Shown piece by piece: positions 29,705-38,276 of a stretch of 38,534 nucleotides of DNA. The notes under the pieces were generated by a model. It made no database searches, was not told the origin of the DNA, and was given only the letters and a program-made list of their open reading frames with translations. Origin of the DNA: a virus; IMG/VR virus record IMGVR_UViG_3300044612_001208, positions 1 to 38,534 of that record. One strand, written 5' to 3'. Every line of letters starts with the position of its first letter. The first letter of the stretch is position 1. The position numbers were made by a program, and so were the translations under genes.

Positions 29705-30147
29705 TGAAGTTCAAGGTCGAGGGGCTGCGTGAGTTAGACGCAGCCCTTATGACCATGAAGCAATCGACGGCGCGTGGCGTTGTTCGCCGCACGCTGTTGA
29801 CGGCGGCGCAACCGATAGCCGACGACATGGCTAAGCGGGCGCCCTCGCCGGGCAAGTACGGCACGGGATACCTGGGCGACCACATCGACACCGGCATCCG
29901 GCTTTCCCGTCGCCAACGCAGCGTGAGCCGCAAGGAAAGCGACGTGGAGGTCTATGCCGGGGCGACGCGGGTAGATCAGGCGGTGTTTCAGGAGTTCGGG
30001 ACCATCGACCACGCGGCGCAACCGTTCGCCCGTCCCGCATGGGATGCCGGCAAGCGACAGGCCCTTGAAGACGTGAAGACCGGGCTTGCGGAAGAGATCG
30101 CCAAGACGGCGGCGCGGGCGGCCAAACGAGCGGCGAGGGGCAAATGA
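29704..30147 (+). CDS. HK97 gp10-like tail component
   Basis: 147 residues from ATG 29704. Gp10 pattern: VEGLRELDAALMTM, RTLLTAAQPIADDMAKRAPSPG..., RKESDVEVYAGATR, VFQEFGTIDHAAQPFARPAWDAGK. The family acts at the head-tail junction or tail completion. The open frame before 29704 is shadow. Confidence 0.9.
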   Translation: MKFKVEGLRELDAALMTMKQSTARGVVRRTLLTAAQPIADDMAKRAPSPGKYGTGYLGDHIDTGIRLSRRQRSVSRKESDVEVYAGATRVDQAVFQEFGTIDHAAQPFARPAWDAGKRQALEDVKTGLAEEIAKTAARAAKRAARGK

Positions 30148-30545
30148 TAGACGCGCTCATCGCCTACCTGCTGGCCTATACGGCAATCACTACTTTGACC
30201 GGCCAGCGTATCCGGCCTGTCGTGCGTAAGCAGGGCGACATCCCGCCTTGCATCGTGGTGGCCCCTATTATCTCGCTGGGCAACTACTCCACGAACGCGC
30301 CGACGGATCTTTACGAAACCCGCGTGCAGATCGACTGCTACGGGCTGACGTTCAACCAGGCCGACACGCTGGCAAAGGCTGTCCGGCGCAGGCTGAACGG
30401 CCAGCGGTTCACGACCGGCGGCGTAGATTTCCAAGGGTTGTTCCTAACCTCGCTCCGCAGTTCTTACGAGGCGGCGGACGCTGACCAGCGCATTCACCGC
30501 GCGAGTATTGATTTTCGGGTCTGGCACTCAGAACCGAACGCCTGA
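30144..30545 (+). CDS. DUF3168 tail terminator/completion protein
   Basis: 133 residues, ATGA-type overlap. DUF3168 landmarks: LTGQRIRPVVRKQGDIPPCIVV, TDLYETRVQIDCYGLTFNQADTLAKAVRRRLNG. It caps the growing tail tube. Confidence 0.85.
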   Translation: MIDALIAYLLAYTAITTLTGQRIRPVVRKQGDIPPCIVVAPIISLGNYSTNAPTDLYETRVQIDCYGLTFNQADTLAKAVRRRLNGQRFTTGGVDFQGLFLTSLRSSYEAADADQRIHRASIDFRVWHSEPNA

Positions 30546-30568
30546 ACCGCCCTTTGGCAAGGCGATCC

Positions 30569-30613
30569 GCCCCGTCGTGAAGACGCGGCCATCCCATAGA
30601 TGGAGCCTACCCA
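30569..30613 (+). promoter_or_regulatory. major-tail-protein leader element (hairpin + TCCCATAGATGGA)
   Basis: A 21-base hairpin (30569-30589: GCC/GGC, one C-C mismatch, CGTC/GACG, loop GTGAA) is followed by TCCCATAGATGGA (30592-30604) and ATG 30614. It matches the capsid leader in 16 of 21 hairpin bases and in the whole 13-base block. Confidence 0.65.
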
Positions 30614-31027
30614 ATGGCCACTACTGCCATCGTCGGCAACGGCACGACGGTCCTGCTGGACAACGCCGCCGGAAGCCCTACCTCCGTTGGCGAAGTCGTC
30701 GCCGTGACCCCCATCGCCGTCAGTGGCGGGACCGCTGATGCGACCCATCTGGGTTCGGGCGGCTGGCGCGATTTCATCGCCACGATCCGCGATGCGGGCG
30801 AGGGCGCGCTGACCCTGAACTGGATTCCGGGCGATGCGACCGACGTGCTTCTCCGCACCGCTGCCGGCGATGGTCTGGTCCGCACGCTGAAGGTCACGGC
30901 GCCAAACACGAAGTTCATCCAATGCGAGTGTTTCGTGACCGCCTACGAGCCCGGCGAGATGACCCCTGAGGGCAAGATGGAAGGCTCCATCTCCGTCAAG
31001 TTCACCGGCTCGCCGACCTACGGGTGA
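30614..31027 (+). CDS. major tail tube protein
   Basis: 137 residues. Small beta-rich tail tube pattern with LLDNAAGSPTSVGEVVAVTPIAVSGGTADATHL, DFIATIRDAGEGALTLNWIPGD and the late ECFVTAYEPGEMTPEGKMEGSISVKFTGSP. Preceded by the leader element. It lies between the tail terminator and chaperone genes, which is the standard place. Confidence 0.9.
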   Translation: MATTAIVGNGTTVLLDNAAGSPTSVGEVVAVTPIAVSGGTADATHLGSGGWRDFIATIRDAGEGALTLNWIPGDATDVLLRTAAGDGLVRTLKVTAPNTKFIQCECFVTAYEPGEMTPEGKMEGSISVKFTGSPTYG

Positions 31028-31030
31028 TAG

Positions 31031-31381
31031 ATGGCTAACCCCGTGAAAGGCGAAGTGGCGTTTGAGGTCGAGGGCCGGGATTACAAGCTGGTCCTCGACT
31101 TCAACGCGCTCTGTGAGGTCGAGGACGTGCTTGGCGCGGACGGCATGGACCTCGCGCGACCCAAGGCCATTCGCGCGATCTTTTGGGCGTCCCTGCTGCG
31201 GCATCATCCAGACGTGACGGTGCAGGACGCGGGCGACCTGATCGGCGCGCTCGGCCTGGAGCGTGCTGGCGAGGTAGTTGCCGAAGCCATGAACCGCAGC
31301 GGCCTTGCGGGAGGTGACGGCCAAGCCGCCGCAAACCCTCAGAAGGTGGCGGCGCAGGCTTCGACTTCGAAGAGGCGCTAG
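31031..31381 (+). CDS. tail assembly chaperone, G part (GTA gp10-like)
   Basis: 116 residues ending in TAG 31379-31381. It follows the gene-transfer-agent family layout: GEVAFEVEGRDYKLVLDFNALCEVEDVLG and a helical end. It contains the slippery heptamer A-AAC-CCT at 31333-31339 in its own frame, so a minority of ribosomes should slip to -1 and add the downstream part. It binds tape measure and tube subunits during tail assembly. Confidence 0.85.
   Translation: MANPVKGEVAFEVEGRDYKLVLDFNALCEVEDVLGADGMDLARPKAIRAIFWASLLRHHPDVTVQDAGDLIGALGLERAGEVVAEAMNRSGLAGGDGQAAANPQKVAAQASTSKRR
31333..31339 (+). promoter_or_regulatory. -1 programmed frameshift site (AAACCCT)
   Basis: Fits X-XXY-YYZ exactly in the zero frame: A AAC CCT. 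After the slip, reading continues with TCA at 31339 and stays open to TGA 31657. This is the normal mechanism for producing the long chaperone in long-tailed phages. Confidence 0.8.
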
Positions 31382-31659
31382 GGCTCTGGATCGAGCTTGG
31401 CGGGGATAGCGACGCCTTTTGGCGTCAGACCCCCCGCCGCTTTCGTCACTGGCTGGATAGCCGCCTCAAAGCCTCCATCGCCGATCACCGCCACAGGGCG
31501 TGGATGGTCTGGACCGGCGAGCATTTGGCGCGGGTCAAGACGCTCCCTGCGTTTGAGCGGTTCGTCGGGAAAGACCCGATGAAAAAGAAACAAACCCCCG
31601 AGGAAATGATGGCGATCCTGTCTGAACTCGTGGGTGGACCACCGGAGGCCGAGGCATGA
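31339..31659 (+). CDS. tail assembly chaperone, T part (reached by -1 frameshift)
   Basis: A -1 frame with no start codon of its own near its beginning. It encodes 106 residues including GFDFEEALGLWIELGGD, AFWRQTPRRFRHWLDSRL and HRAWMVWTGEHLARV, then a Lys/Glu helix; the FW..TP motif recalls GTA-linked chaperones. Joined to the first 103 codons of the preceding gene it gives a fusion of about 209 residues. The stop TGA overlaps the tape measure ATG. The ORF at 31397-31582 in another frame is shadow. Confidence 0.8.
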   Translation, partial: SEGGGAGFDFEEALGLWIELGGDSDAFWRQTPRRFRHWLDSRLKASIADHRHRAWMVWTGEHLARVKTLPAFERFVGKDPMKKKQTPEEMMAILSELVGGPPEAEA

Positions 31660-33971
31660 CGAACGCCGTAATCGGCGCGCTCCGTGTGGTCCTCGGGGCC
31701 GATACCGCAGCTTTTGAAAAGGGGCTGGACGGCGCGCAACGCACGCTTAACCGCTTCAATAAGGACATGCAAAAGCTGTCCGCGAAGTTTGCGGGCGTCG
31801 GGCAGTCGCTCACCATTGGGCTGACTGTCCCGATTGCGGCGCTGGGCGCCACGCTTATGCAGGGGGCCAAGGACGCGGCGCACGCTTCCGGTCAGGTCGA
31901 GGCCGCGCTGAAGTCGATGGGCGCCGGCGGCGGCAAGTCGCTAGAGGGGCTGAAGAAGCAGGCCGAAGACCTTTCGGCGACCTCGCTGTTCGACGACGAC
32001 GCCATTCTGACGAAGGTGACGGCCAACCTGCTCACCTTCGGCAACGTGGCCGGGGATGTGTTTGACCGGGCGCAACAGGCGATTCTTGACGTGTCGGCGC
32101 GCATGGGCGGCGACCTTCAGTCTGCAACGCTGCTGGTCGGCAAGGCGCTCAACGACCCGGCCAAGGGTCTCACGGCGCTTCGTCGCACGGGCATCCAGTT
32201 TACCGCCGAACAAGAGAAGATGATTAAAAGCATGGTCGCGGCGGGTGACGCTGCGGGCGCGCAAGCGGTCATGCTGAGCGAGCTTGAGCGGCAGTTTGGG
32301 GGCGCGGCCAAGGCGGCGCGCGACGCTGACCCGCTGGCCGGCGCGATGCTAGATTTGAGCCGCGCGATGGGCGTGCTTGAGGTGGCCATTGCGCCCCTTG
32401 CCGTGAAGCTGGCCGGGTTCGTTACCGGCATTGCAAACGCCCTGAACGCCATGTCCCCGGCGGCGGCTAACTTCGTCCTGATCGGCGGCCTGATCGCAGC
32501 CGCTATAGGTCCGATCATCATCGGCGTTGGGATGCTGATCTCTGCTGTCGGGACCATCGCCGGCCTTCTCGCCGGGCCTGCGGTCGCGGCGCTGGTCGCG
32601 TTCCTGGCGCCGTTTGCTCCGGTCATTCTCGCGGTCGGCGCGCTGATCGCGGTGTTCGTCCTGTTCCGCAAGCAGATCATGCCGGTTTTGGAGGAGTGGG
32701 GCGCGACGGTCGCCGAAGTCCTCGGCCCGAAAATCACGCCGTTGATCGAAGCAGCCAAGGCGCTGTTCGCCTCCCTTGGCGCGGCGCTAGTCGGGCTGTT
32801 CGGAAAGGGCGGTTCGCTCGAAGGGCCGATGCAGTTTTTCCTCGATGTGGCGACGCGCGTTTTTAATGGCGTGGTGTCTATCGTCGGGACGCAAATCGAC
32901 GTCCTGACCGATATCCTGAATGCGCTCGCCGCTCTGTTCCGTGGCGATTTCTCGGCCATGTTTGGGTATCTGAAAGACGCCGCCGTGACGATGGCCACGG
33001 GCATTGTGCGCGCCTTTGCCGCCATGTTCCCCGACGTCGTGTCGTGGGTCCAGAAGACCTGGCAGGGCGTCAAGACGTGGCTGGTCGATAAGTTCTCGGA
33101 GATCGTCGGAGCGGTTCAAAAGAAGATCGCCGCTGTCACCGGGTTCTTTAAGGACATGTGGGATGCGGTGGTGGGGCATTCCTATGTCCCCGACATGGTG
33201 GACGGGATCGCCGCTCACTTCTCCCGCCTCGATAAAGAGATGGTTAAGCCCGCTCTGGATGCCACGGCGAAGGTCGAGGCGGCGTTCGGCAAGATGCAGG
33301 ATCACGTCGGCATTACCCTGCCCGGCATCGGCGGCAAGCAAAACCCGCGCGGCCCTAACGCGCCGGTCAACGACAACGGCCACGGCGGCGCTTCGCCTGA
33401 TGTGAGCATCTTCGGCGGCAAGGTCATGTCAACTGAGCGGGTCGAGGAGCTTCGCGCTCAGTTCGTGTCGTTTGGTCAAAGCTTCACCGATGCTGTCCGC
33501 GCCGGTCGGCTCAAGGATTTCTTTGCCGACGTGGCTAATCAGTTCGTTGATAAGCTGATTAACCAGGGTCTCAACAGCCTGTTCAACGCGATGGGCTCCT
33601 CCGGTGGTGGCGGCGCGGGCAACTGGATCAGCGCCATTGCCAGCATCTTTACGGGCGGCAACGCTCCGGGCTTTGCGACCGGCGGCTCATTCACGGTCGG
33701 CGGATCGGGCGGGACCGACAGCCAGCTTATGCGGTTCTGGGCGACGCCCGGCGAGATGGTCAACGTCTCCCACGGCGACGCGGCTAACGACCGTGGCGGG
33801 CGAAGCACTAACGTCTTCGACATGCGCGGCGCCGTGGTTACGCAAGACCTGCTCAACCAGATGAACCAGATCGCCGCGCAGGGTGATGCCCAAGTCCTCG
33901 GCGCCGTCGCCCGTGAGAAACAACGCGGCGACAAGGCCAGCCGCTACACGGTGGCGAGGGCGCGGCGATGA
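31656..33971 (+). CDS. tail tape measure protein
   Basis: 771 residues. The N-terminal part is coiled (AFEKGLDGAQRTLNRFNKDMQKLSAKF). A hydrophobic block at about 260-340, several Ala/Gly/Ile-rich segments, is typical of tape measures. A C-terminal Gly/Asn-rich region precedes the end. Its length sets tail length; at about 0.15 nm per residue, roughly 115 nm is expected. Starts in the ATGA shared with the frameshift product. Confidence 0.95.
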   Translation: MTNAVIGALRVVLGADTAAFEKGLDGAQRTLNRFNKDMQKLSAKFAGVGQSLTIGLTVPIAALGATLMQGAKDAAHASGQVEAALKSMGAGGGKSLEGLKKQAEDLSATSLFDDDAILTKVTANLLTFGNVAGDVFDRAQQAILDVSARMGGDLQSATLLVGKALNDPAKGLTALRRTGIQFTAEQEKMIKSMVAAGDAAGAQAVMLSELERQFGGAAKAARDADPLAGAMLDLSRAMGVLEVAIAPLAVKLAGFVTGIANALNAMSPAAANFVLIGGLIAAAIGPIIIGVGMLISAVGTIAGLLAGPAVAALVAFLAPFAPVILAVGALIAVFVLFRKQIMPVLEEWGATVAEVLGPKITPLIEAAKALFASLGAALVGLFGKGGSLEGPMQFFLDVATRVFNGVVSIVGTQIDVLTDILNALAALFRGDFSAMFGYLKDAAVTMATGIVRAFAAMFPDVVSWVQKTWQGVKTWLVDKFSEIVGAVQKKIAAVTGFFKDMWDAVVGHSYVPDMVDGIAAHFSRLDKEMVKPALDATAKVEAAFGKMQDHVGITLPGIGGKQNPRGPNAPVNDNGHGGASPDVSIFGGKVMSTERVEELRAQFVSFGQSFTDAVRAGRLKDFFADVANQFVDKLINQGLNSLFNAMGSSGGGGAGNWISAIASIFTGGNAPGFATGGSFTVGGSGGTDSQLMRFWATPGEMVNVSHGDAANDRGGRSTNVFDMRGAVVTQDLLNQMNQIAAQGDAQVLGAVAREKQRGDKASRYTVARARR

Positions 33972-34558
33972 GCGTCACGCTTCCAACTAGCCCGCCGCCC
34001 CGGTCCATCACGCCCCGGCTGGTCACGGTTCGGGCTGACCTTCGCCCGGCTTTTGGCGGGGCTACGCAGCGCATCGCGCGGGCGGGCTCCCATTGGGCGT
34101 TCGACGTCGAGATGCCGCCCATGTCCCACGCTCAGGCGCTGGATTGGGTCAACATTCTGGACGAAACCGACACCTGCATCCTTCGGCTCCCTGAGCCGGG
34201 CATCACCATCGGATCTCCGGGAACGCCGCTGGTCAACGGTGCGACGCAGACCGGGACGTCGCTCATCACCGATGCCTGGACGGCGAGCTACCCCATCCCC
34301 AAGGGCAAGTTTATCGGCGTGTCGGTGTCGGGGCTTCAGTACCTCTACCAGACCACGACGGCGGTCACGGCGAGCGGGGCGGGGGCGGCGACGCTGGCAC
34401 TGCGTCCGATGCTTCGCGCGTCACCGGCTGACAACGCCGCGCTGATTATCAACCCCGCCACGGTCGAGGGGTTCGTAAGCCTGCCCGACGGGGCGATGAA
34501 CATTAGCGTTAACCGTCTGGTCGAGGGTCTGACCTTTACGCTTGAGGAGCGGCGATAG
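33968..34558 (+). CDS. distal tail / tail-tip protein
   Basis: 196 residues. It has the phage tail-tip pattern: PRSITPRLVTVRADLRPAFGG, HWAFDVEMPPMSHAQALDWVNILDE, then a beta-rich domain with FVSLPDGAMNISVNRLVEGLTFTLEER. It sits between tape measure and hub genes, as distal tail proteins do. Confidence 0.7.
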   Translation: MSVTLPTSPPPRSITPRLVTVRADLRPAFGGATQRIARAGSHWAFDVEMPPMSHAQALDWVNILDETDTCILRLPEPGITIGSPGTPLVNGATQTGTSLITDAWTASYPIPKGKFIGVSVSGLQYLYQTTTAVTASGAGAATLALRPMLRASPADNAALIINPATVEGFVSLPDGAMNISVNRLVEGLTFTLEERR

Positions 34559-35175
34559 TGGACGCCACACTCAAAACCGAGTTTCAGGCGGCGGGCCTCA
34601 CGACCTTCACCGCCGTCTCTATCGCGCTATCCGGTGGGACTATCTACCTCGTTTCGGGCGGGGCTGACATCACCATCGCCGCGCAACTCTACAGCGCATA
34701 TAACACGACCTACGGCGCCCTTGGTGAAGTGGACATCATCAACGACGGCATCGACGGCCAGACCACGCGGGCGACCATCACCCTGCACCCGCCGTCGTCG
34801 GCGGCAATCGCGGCACTTGCGGCGACGGCAGAGCAAGACGCACGGGTGTTCGTGTACCAGGGCGCGGTCAACACCGCGACCGGCGCGAGCATCGGCACGG
34901 TCGAAACCCTGTTCCGGGGCGAGCTGGATTATCCGTCGCTGTTCGTCGGCGAGGCCGGTTACGCGCTGACCCTGGAATGCGGGACTGAAGAGGCCCGGCT
35001 GCTAGAGCGCAACGAAGAACGCAAGCTGGTAAACACGTTTCATCAGGCGTGCTTCTCCGGCGAGCTGGGGCTGGAGAAAGTCACGGCGCTGGTCCGCAAG
35101 GTTTACTGGCGAGCGACGGCCCCTACCACAGTTGTCGCCACAAGCCGTCCGCGCGGGCCTGGTGGGCGGTCCTGA
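34558..35175 (+). CDS. tail hub-like protein (DUF2163-like)
   Basis: 205 residues from a GTG at 34558. Beta-rich, with VSIALSGGTIYLVSGGADITI, the GEVDIINDGIDGQTTRATITL segment and TLFRGELDYPSLFVGEAGYALTLECGTEEARLLERNEERKL near the end, as in small tail hub proteins. Followed by the NlpC-like gene, the usual neighbour. Confidence 0.7.
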   Translation: MDATLKTEFQAAGLTTFTAVSIALSGGTIYLVSGGADITIAAQLYSAYNTTYGALGEVDIINDGIDGQTTRATITLHPPSSAAIAALAATAEQDARVFVYQGAVNTATGASIGTVETLFRGELDYPSLFVGEAGYALTLECGTEEARLLERNEERKLVNTFHQACFSGELGLEKVTALVRKVYWRATAPTTVVATSRPRGPGGRS

Positions 35176-35618
35176 TGACGCCTCCTATCGTTCTCCGCAG
35201 CGAGGCCGCGCAAGCCTGCATTGACCGGTTCAGCGGAAAGGCGATGGCGTGGGGCAAGGTCGATTGCGCCAAGATCGCGGCGCATAACCTGCGTCATCTC
35301 GGCATCGCTACGTCATTGATGAAGGGCGCCGTCTACACGTCCGAGATGGGCGCGGCGAAGGAATTGCGGGCGCGCGGGTTTAACGGCCTTGGCGACGCGA
35401 TGGACGCGATCGATCGGGTGTTTCGCATTCCGCCTGCGATGGCCACAACGGGCGATGTGATCGGGCTGGCGTGCGAGGGCTCGCTTTGGGACATGGCGCT
35501 GGTCGTGTCGGTGGGCAACGGGCGCGTGCTAGGGATTAAAGACGGGCTTTGCGCTGTCATGCAGCCCGACATGAACCAGGCGCTTGCGGCGTGGAGGTGT
35601 AACCCATGCCGCAGGTAG
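35175..35618 (+). CDS. NlpC/P60-like tail peptidase (DUF6950-like)
   Basis: 147 residues from ATG 35175. The likely catalytic Cys is in AWGKVDCAKIAAHNLRHLG. The later GDVIGLACEGSLWDMALVVSVGNGRVLGI segment carries the turn usual for this fold, but the expected catalytic His is not obvious. Tail peptidases of this kind cut peptidoglycan during DNA entry. The stop overlaps the start of the tip protein gene. Confidence 0.75.
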   Translation: MTPPIVLRSEAAQACIDRFSGKAMAWGKVDCAKIAAHNLRHLGIATSLMKGAVYTSEMGAAKELRARGFNGLGDAMDAIDRVFRIPPAMATTGDVIGLACEGSLWDMALVVSVGNGRVLGIKDGLCAVMQPDMNQALAAWRCNPCRR

Positions 35619-37888
35619 CTGCCGCCGCTGCGGCGTTTATCGTTAGCGCCGTGGGCGCAACTGGCGCCACCGCTGCGATTATCACGGCAGGCGTTAACTT
35701 GGCTGTGGCCGCCGCAACGCAGGCCATCATTTCGTCAATAACTCAGGCCATCACCAAGCCCGACGTTGCGGCTGCGGAGGGCCGTCCTACCGAATGGGCG
35801 GCAGACCCTAACGCGGCTATCCCGTTCGTTCTGGGCCGTCGCGGCCTGTCGGGCGTCATCGTTCACCGCGACACCTACGGCGCCGACAATCGCTTTCTGG
35901 CCAACGTCACCGTCTACAGCGGCGGCGGTCCCATCAACGCTTATGGCGACTTCCTGGTGGACGGGGCGACGGTCTCATTCACCGGCGAGGCCATGAACGG
36001 CTCGCCCGCCGGTCGCCTGTATCGCCAGACCAAGTTGGGCGACCAGCCTGACACCGCGTTGACCTCGCCGACTGTCTCGCCAGCCGCATCGCTGAGTGAC
36101 TGGGGAGCGTCGCACAAGCTGTCCGGCTACGCCTGTTCGATGATTACGTTGCAGCAGGACGGCGACTTCAAATACTGGCCTGCCGGTATCCCGAGGACGT
36201 TGCAGGAAATACAGGGGATCAAGTCGTGGGACCCCCGGCTGGATAGCACGTGGCCGGGCGGGTCGGGCTCCTGTCGCCTCGCTACGCCGTCAACCTGGGT
36301 CTATTCGACTAACCCCATCATCAACGCTCTGAAGTGGGCGCTGGGCATCAAGCACAACGGCGTGCTTGTCGGCGGCATCGGCTCGTCGGTGGACGGGATC
36401 GACGTGGCGGCGTTTATCGCGGCGGCCAACGTGGCGGACACCAATAGCTGGACGGTTTCGGCGGTCGCCTACTCTGACGCGCCGTCGGGCGACGACAAGT
36501 ATCAGGTACTTGAGGCGCTGTTGCAGGCGGGCGGGGCGGTTCCCTCTCGCAAGGCTGGCAAGATCAGTTGCGTCTCTCGTGCGGCTAACCCGTCGTCGGT
36601 CGTCACCATCACGGCGGCGGACACGGCGGGGCCGTTTGACTTCCGGGCTGGGGCGTCCCGTGAAGGCCGCATCAACACCATCATCCCCCGGTGCGTTCAG
36701 GAAGCGCACGAGTGGGAAATGGTCGATCTAGAGCCTGTCACCAGTTCCACCTACGTCACCGAAGACGGCGGGGCGACGCGCTCGCGTGGCGTAACGTATG
36801 CCTATGTGGCCAACGCCGACCAAGCCGCTCAGCTTGCCGCCTACGACATCGCCGACAGCCGCGAGGGCATCACCGGGACCATCACGCTAAAGCCCTACCT
36901 TCGCGACCTGGAGCCGGGCGACGCCTTCACCATCAATGAAGACGGGTTCGCGCTGGCCTCTCAAAAGTGCCTCGTTCTGTCGCGGTCTTATGACCCGGCG
37001 CGGGATGTGGTGACGGTCACGTTCCGCAGCGAAACGGCTGGCAAACATGCGTGGGCGCTGGGCAAGACGGGCGTGGCGCCGTCCAGCCCGACGCTCGGGA
37101 CGGTTGACCCCGCGACGGTCCCGACGCCGGATGTCGCGAACTGGTCTGTAACTACCCCGACCAATAGCTCGCCGGTTCTGCTGTTGAGCGGAGCGGTTCC
37201 CACGTCCGTAAACGTCAGCAAGGTCATAGTCGAGTACCGCGAGGACGGGTCAACGGACTGGCGGACGTTTGGCGAACTGGGGCCGTCCACCATCGGGGCG
37301 GAACTGGCCGGGCTTACGGCGAACACTGACTACGAGATTGCGGTTTCATACCGCAACACCTTCGGTGCGCTCGGTGATCGCCTTGTCCTGGCGCCGGAAA
37401 CTACCGGCTACCTTGCGGGCGGCGACTTGGCCGATAGCAGCGTCAACTCACCGTCCGTCAATACGGGCGCACTCACCCGCATCACCGCTGACCAGTCCGT
37501 GGGTACGTCGGTCACGATTATTTCGGCGGGTGGCAGTCCAAACAGAGTACTAATCAAGACGATGGATTTCACCATTGACCGCAGTGACAGCAAGATCACG
37601 GCGATGATTAACTTCAACTACGAATCCAGCAACTCAAACATTTCAAACGTCTACGTCAAGGTCGGAACGACGGCTCCAACGTGGAGCGGGTCGGTTATGA
37701 CAAACGCGGACCTGACGTATCCGGTCTCTGCCTACAGCGGACCAGCAACGACGTTCATCATTCTCACTGGCCTATCGACGGGAACCAATACCCTTGAGGT
37801 ATGGGCCAACTCGGTTGGCTCGGGCTCGCACAGCAACGTGGCCGTGAACCCATACTTTCAGGTCATTGAAAACAAGAGGTCGGCGTGA
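35606..37888 (+). CDS. tail tip attachment protein (gpJ-like)
   Basis: 760 residues. The N-terminus is hydrophobic (about 1-45), as in many tip proteins that touch the host membrane. A central hub-like region follows (about 60-470). A fibronectin-type-like beta region is near 510-610 (VSKVIVEYREDGSTDWRTFGEL...TANTDYEIAVSYRNTFG), and the C-terminal part is Ser/Thr/Asn-rich. It forms the tail tip that binds the fibre and host. Confidence 0.85.
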   Translation: MPQVAAAAAAFIVSAVGATGATAAIITAGVNLAVAAATQAIISSITQAITKPDVAAAEGRPTEWAADPNAAIPFVLGRRGLSGVIVHRDTYGADNRFLANVTVYSGGGPINAYGDFLVDGATVSFTGEAMNGSPAGRLYRQTKLGDQPDTALTSPTVSPAASLSDWGASHKLSGYACSMITLQQDGDFKYWPAGIPRTLQEIQGIKSWDPRLDSTWPGGSGSCRLATPSTWVYSTNPIINALKWALGIKHNGVLVGGIGSSVDGIDVAAFIAAANVADTNSWTVSAVAYSDAPSGDDKYQVLEALLQAGGAVPSRKAGKISCVSRAANPSSVVTITAADTAGPFDFRAGASREGRINTIIPRCVQEAHEWEMVDLEPVTSSTYVTEDGGATRSRGVTYAYVANADQAAQLAAYDIADSREGITGTITLKPYLRDLEPGDAFTINEDGFALASQKCLVLSRSYDPARDVVTVTFRSETAGKHAWALGKTGVAPSSPTLGTVDPATVPTPDVANWSVTTPTNSSPVLLLSGAVPTSVNVSKVIVEYREDGSTDWRTFGELGPSTIGAELAGLTANTDYEIAVSYRNTFGALGDRLVLAPETTGYLAGGDLADSSVNSPSVNTGALTRITADQSVGTSVTIISAGGSPNRVLIKTMDFTIDRSDSKITAMINFNYESSNSNISNVYVKVGTTAPTWSGSVMTNADLTYPVSAYSGPATTFIILTGLSTGTNTLEVWANSVGSGSHSNVAVNPYFQVIENKRSA

Positions 37889-38259
37889 AGTGGTTTCGCG
37901 TCATGGCTGACGATGGGCGCATCGTCGGCATAAGCGAGATGTCAGAAGGCGATGCCATTCGCAATCTTCCGCGCGGCCAGCTTCTCATTCCGCACGATCC
38001 GGCGGTTCCGCTTCATCATCAATGGCGGGACGGCCAGTGGGTCGAGATTGCCGCACTCGAAGATCGGGCCGGTGATTATCTGTTCATGCGGCGGTCTGGT
38101 TACGACCTTGGCGCTCAGGTCGGCGCGCTGATGAAAGTTGTCGAGGCGTTGCTGTCCAAGCCCGATCTGGCGGCGGCTTTGCCTGAAAACGTCAGGGCCG
38201 AGTTTACGGCTCTGGCTGCCCATAACGCTGCCCTCAAGGCCGCGCATCCCAAGCCCTAG
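37885..38259 (+). CDS. small tail protein
   Basis: 124 residues from a GTG overlapping the preceding stop (GTGA). MKWFRVMADDGRIVGISEM start, a PAVPLHHQWRDGQWVEI segment, then a helical C-terminus. Found between tip and fibre genes; possibly a chaperone or connecting protein. No family recognised. Confidence 0.6.
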   Translation: MKWFRVMADDGRIVGISEMSEGDAIRNLPRGQLLIPHDPAVPLHHQWRDGQWVEIAALEDRAGDYLFMRRSGYDLGAQVGALMKVVEALLSKPDLAAALPENVRAEFTALAAHNAALKAAHPKP

Positions 38260-38276
38260 CCCGGTAGGAATCCGTT

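Noticed and set aside
32117-33073. 318-codon minus-strand frame over the tape measure gene
   Set aside because: Low-complexity Ser/Ala/Pro translation, antisense to an expected tape measure.
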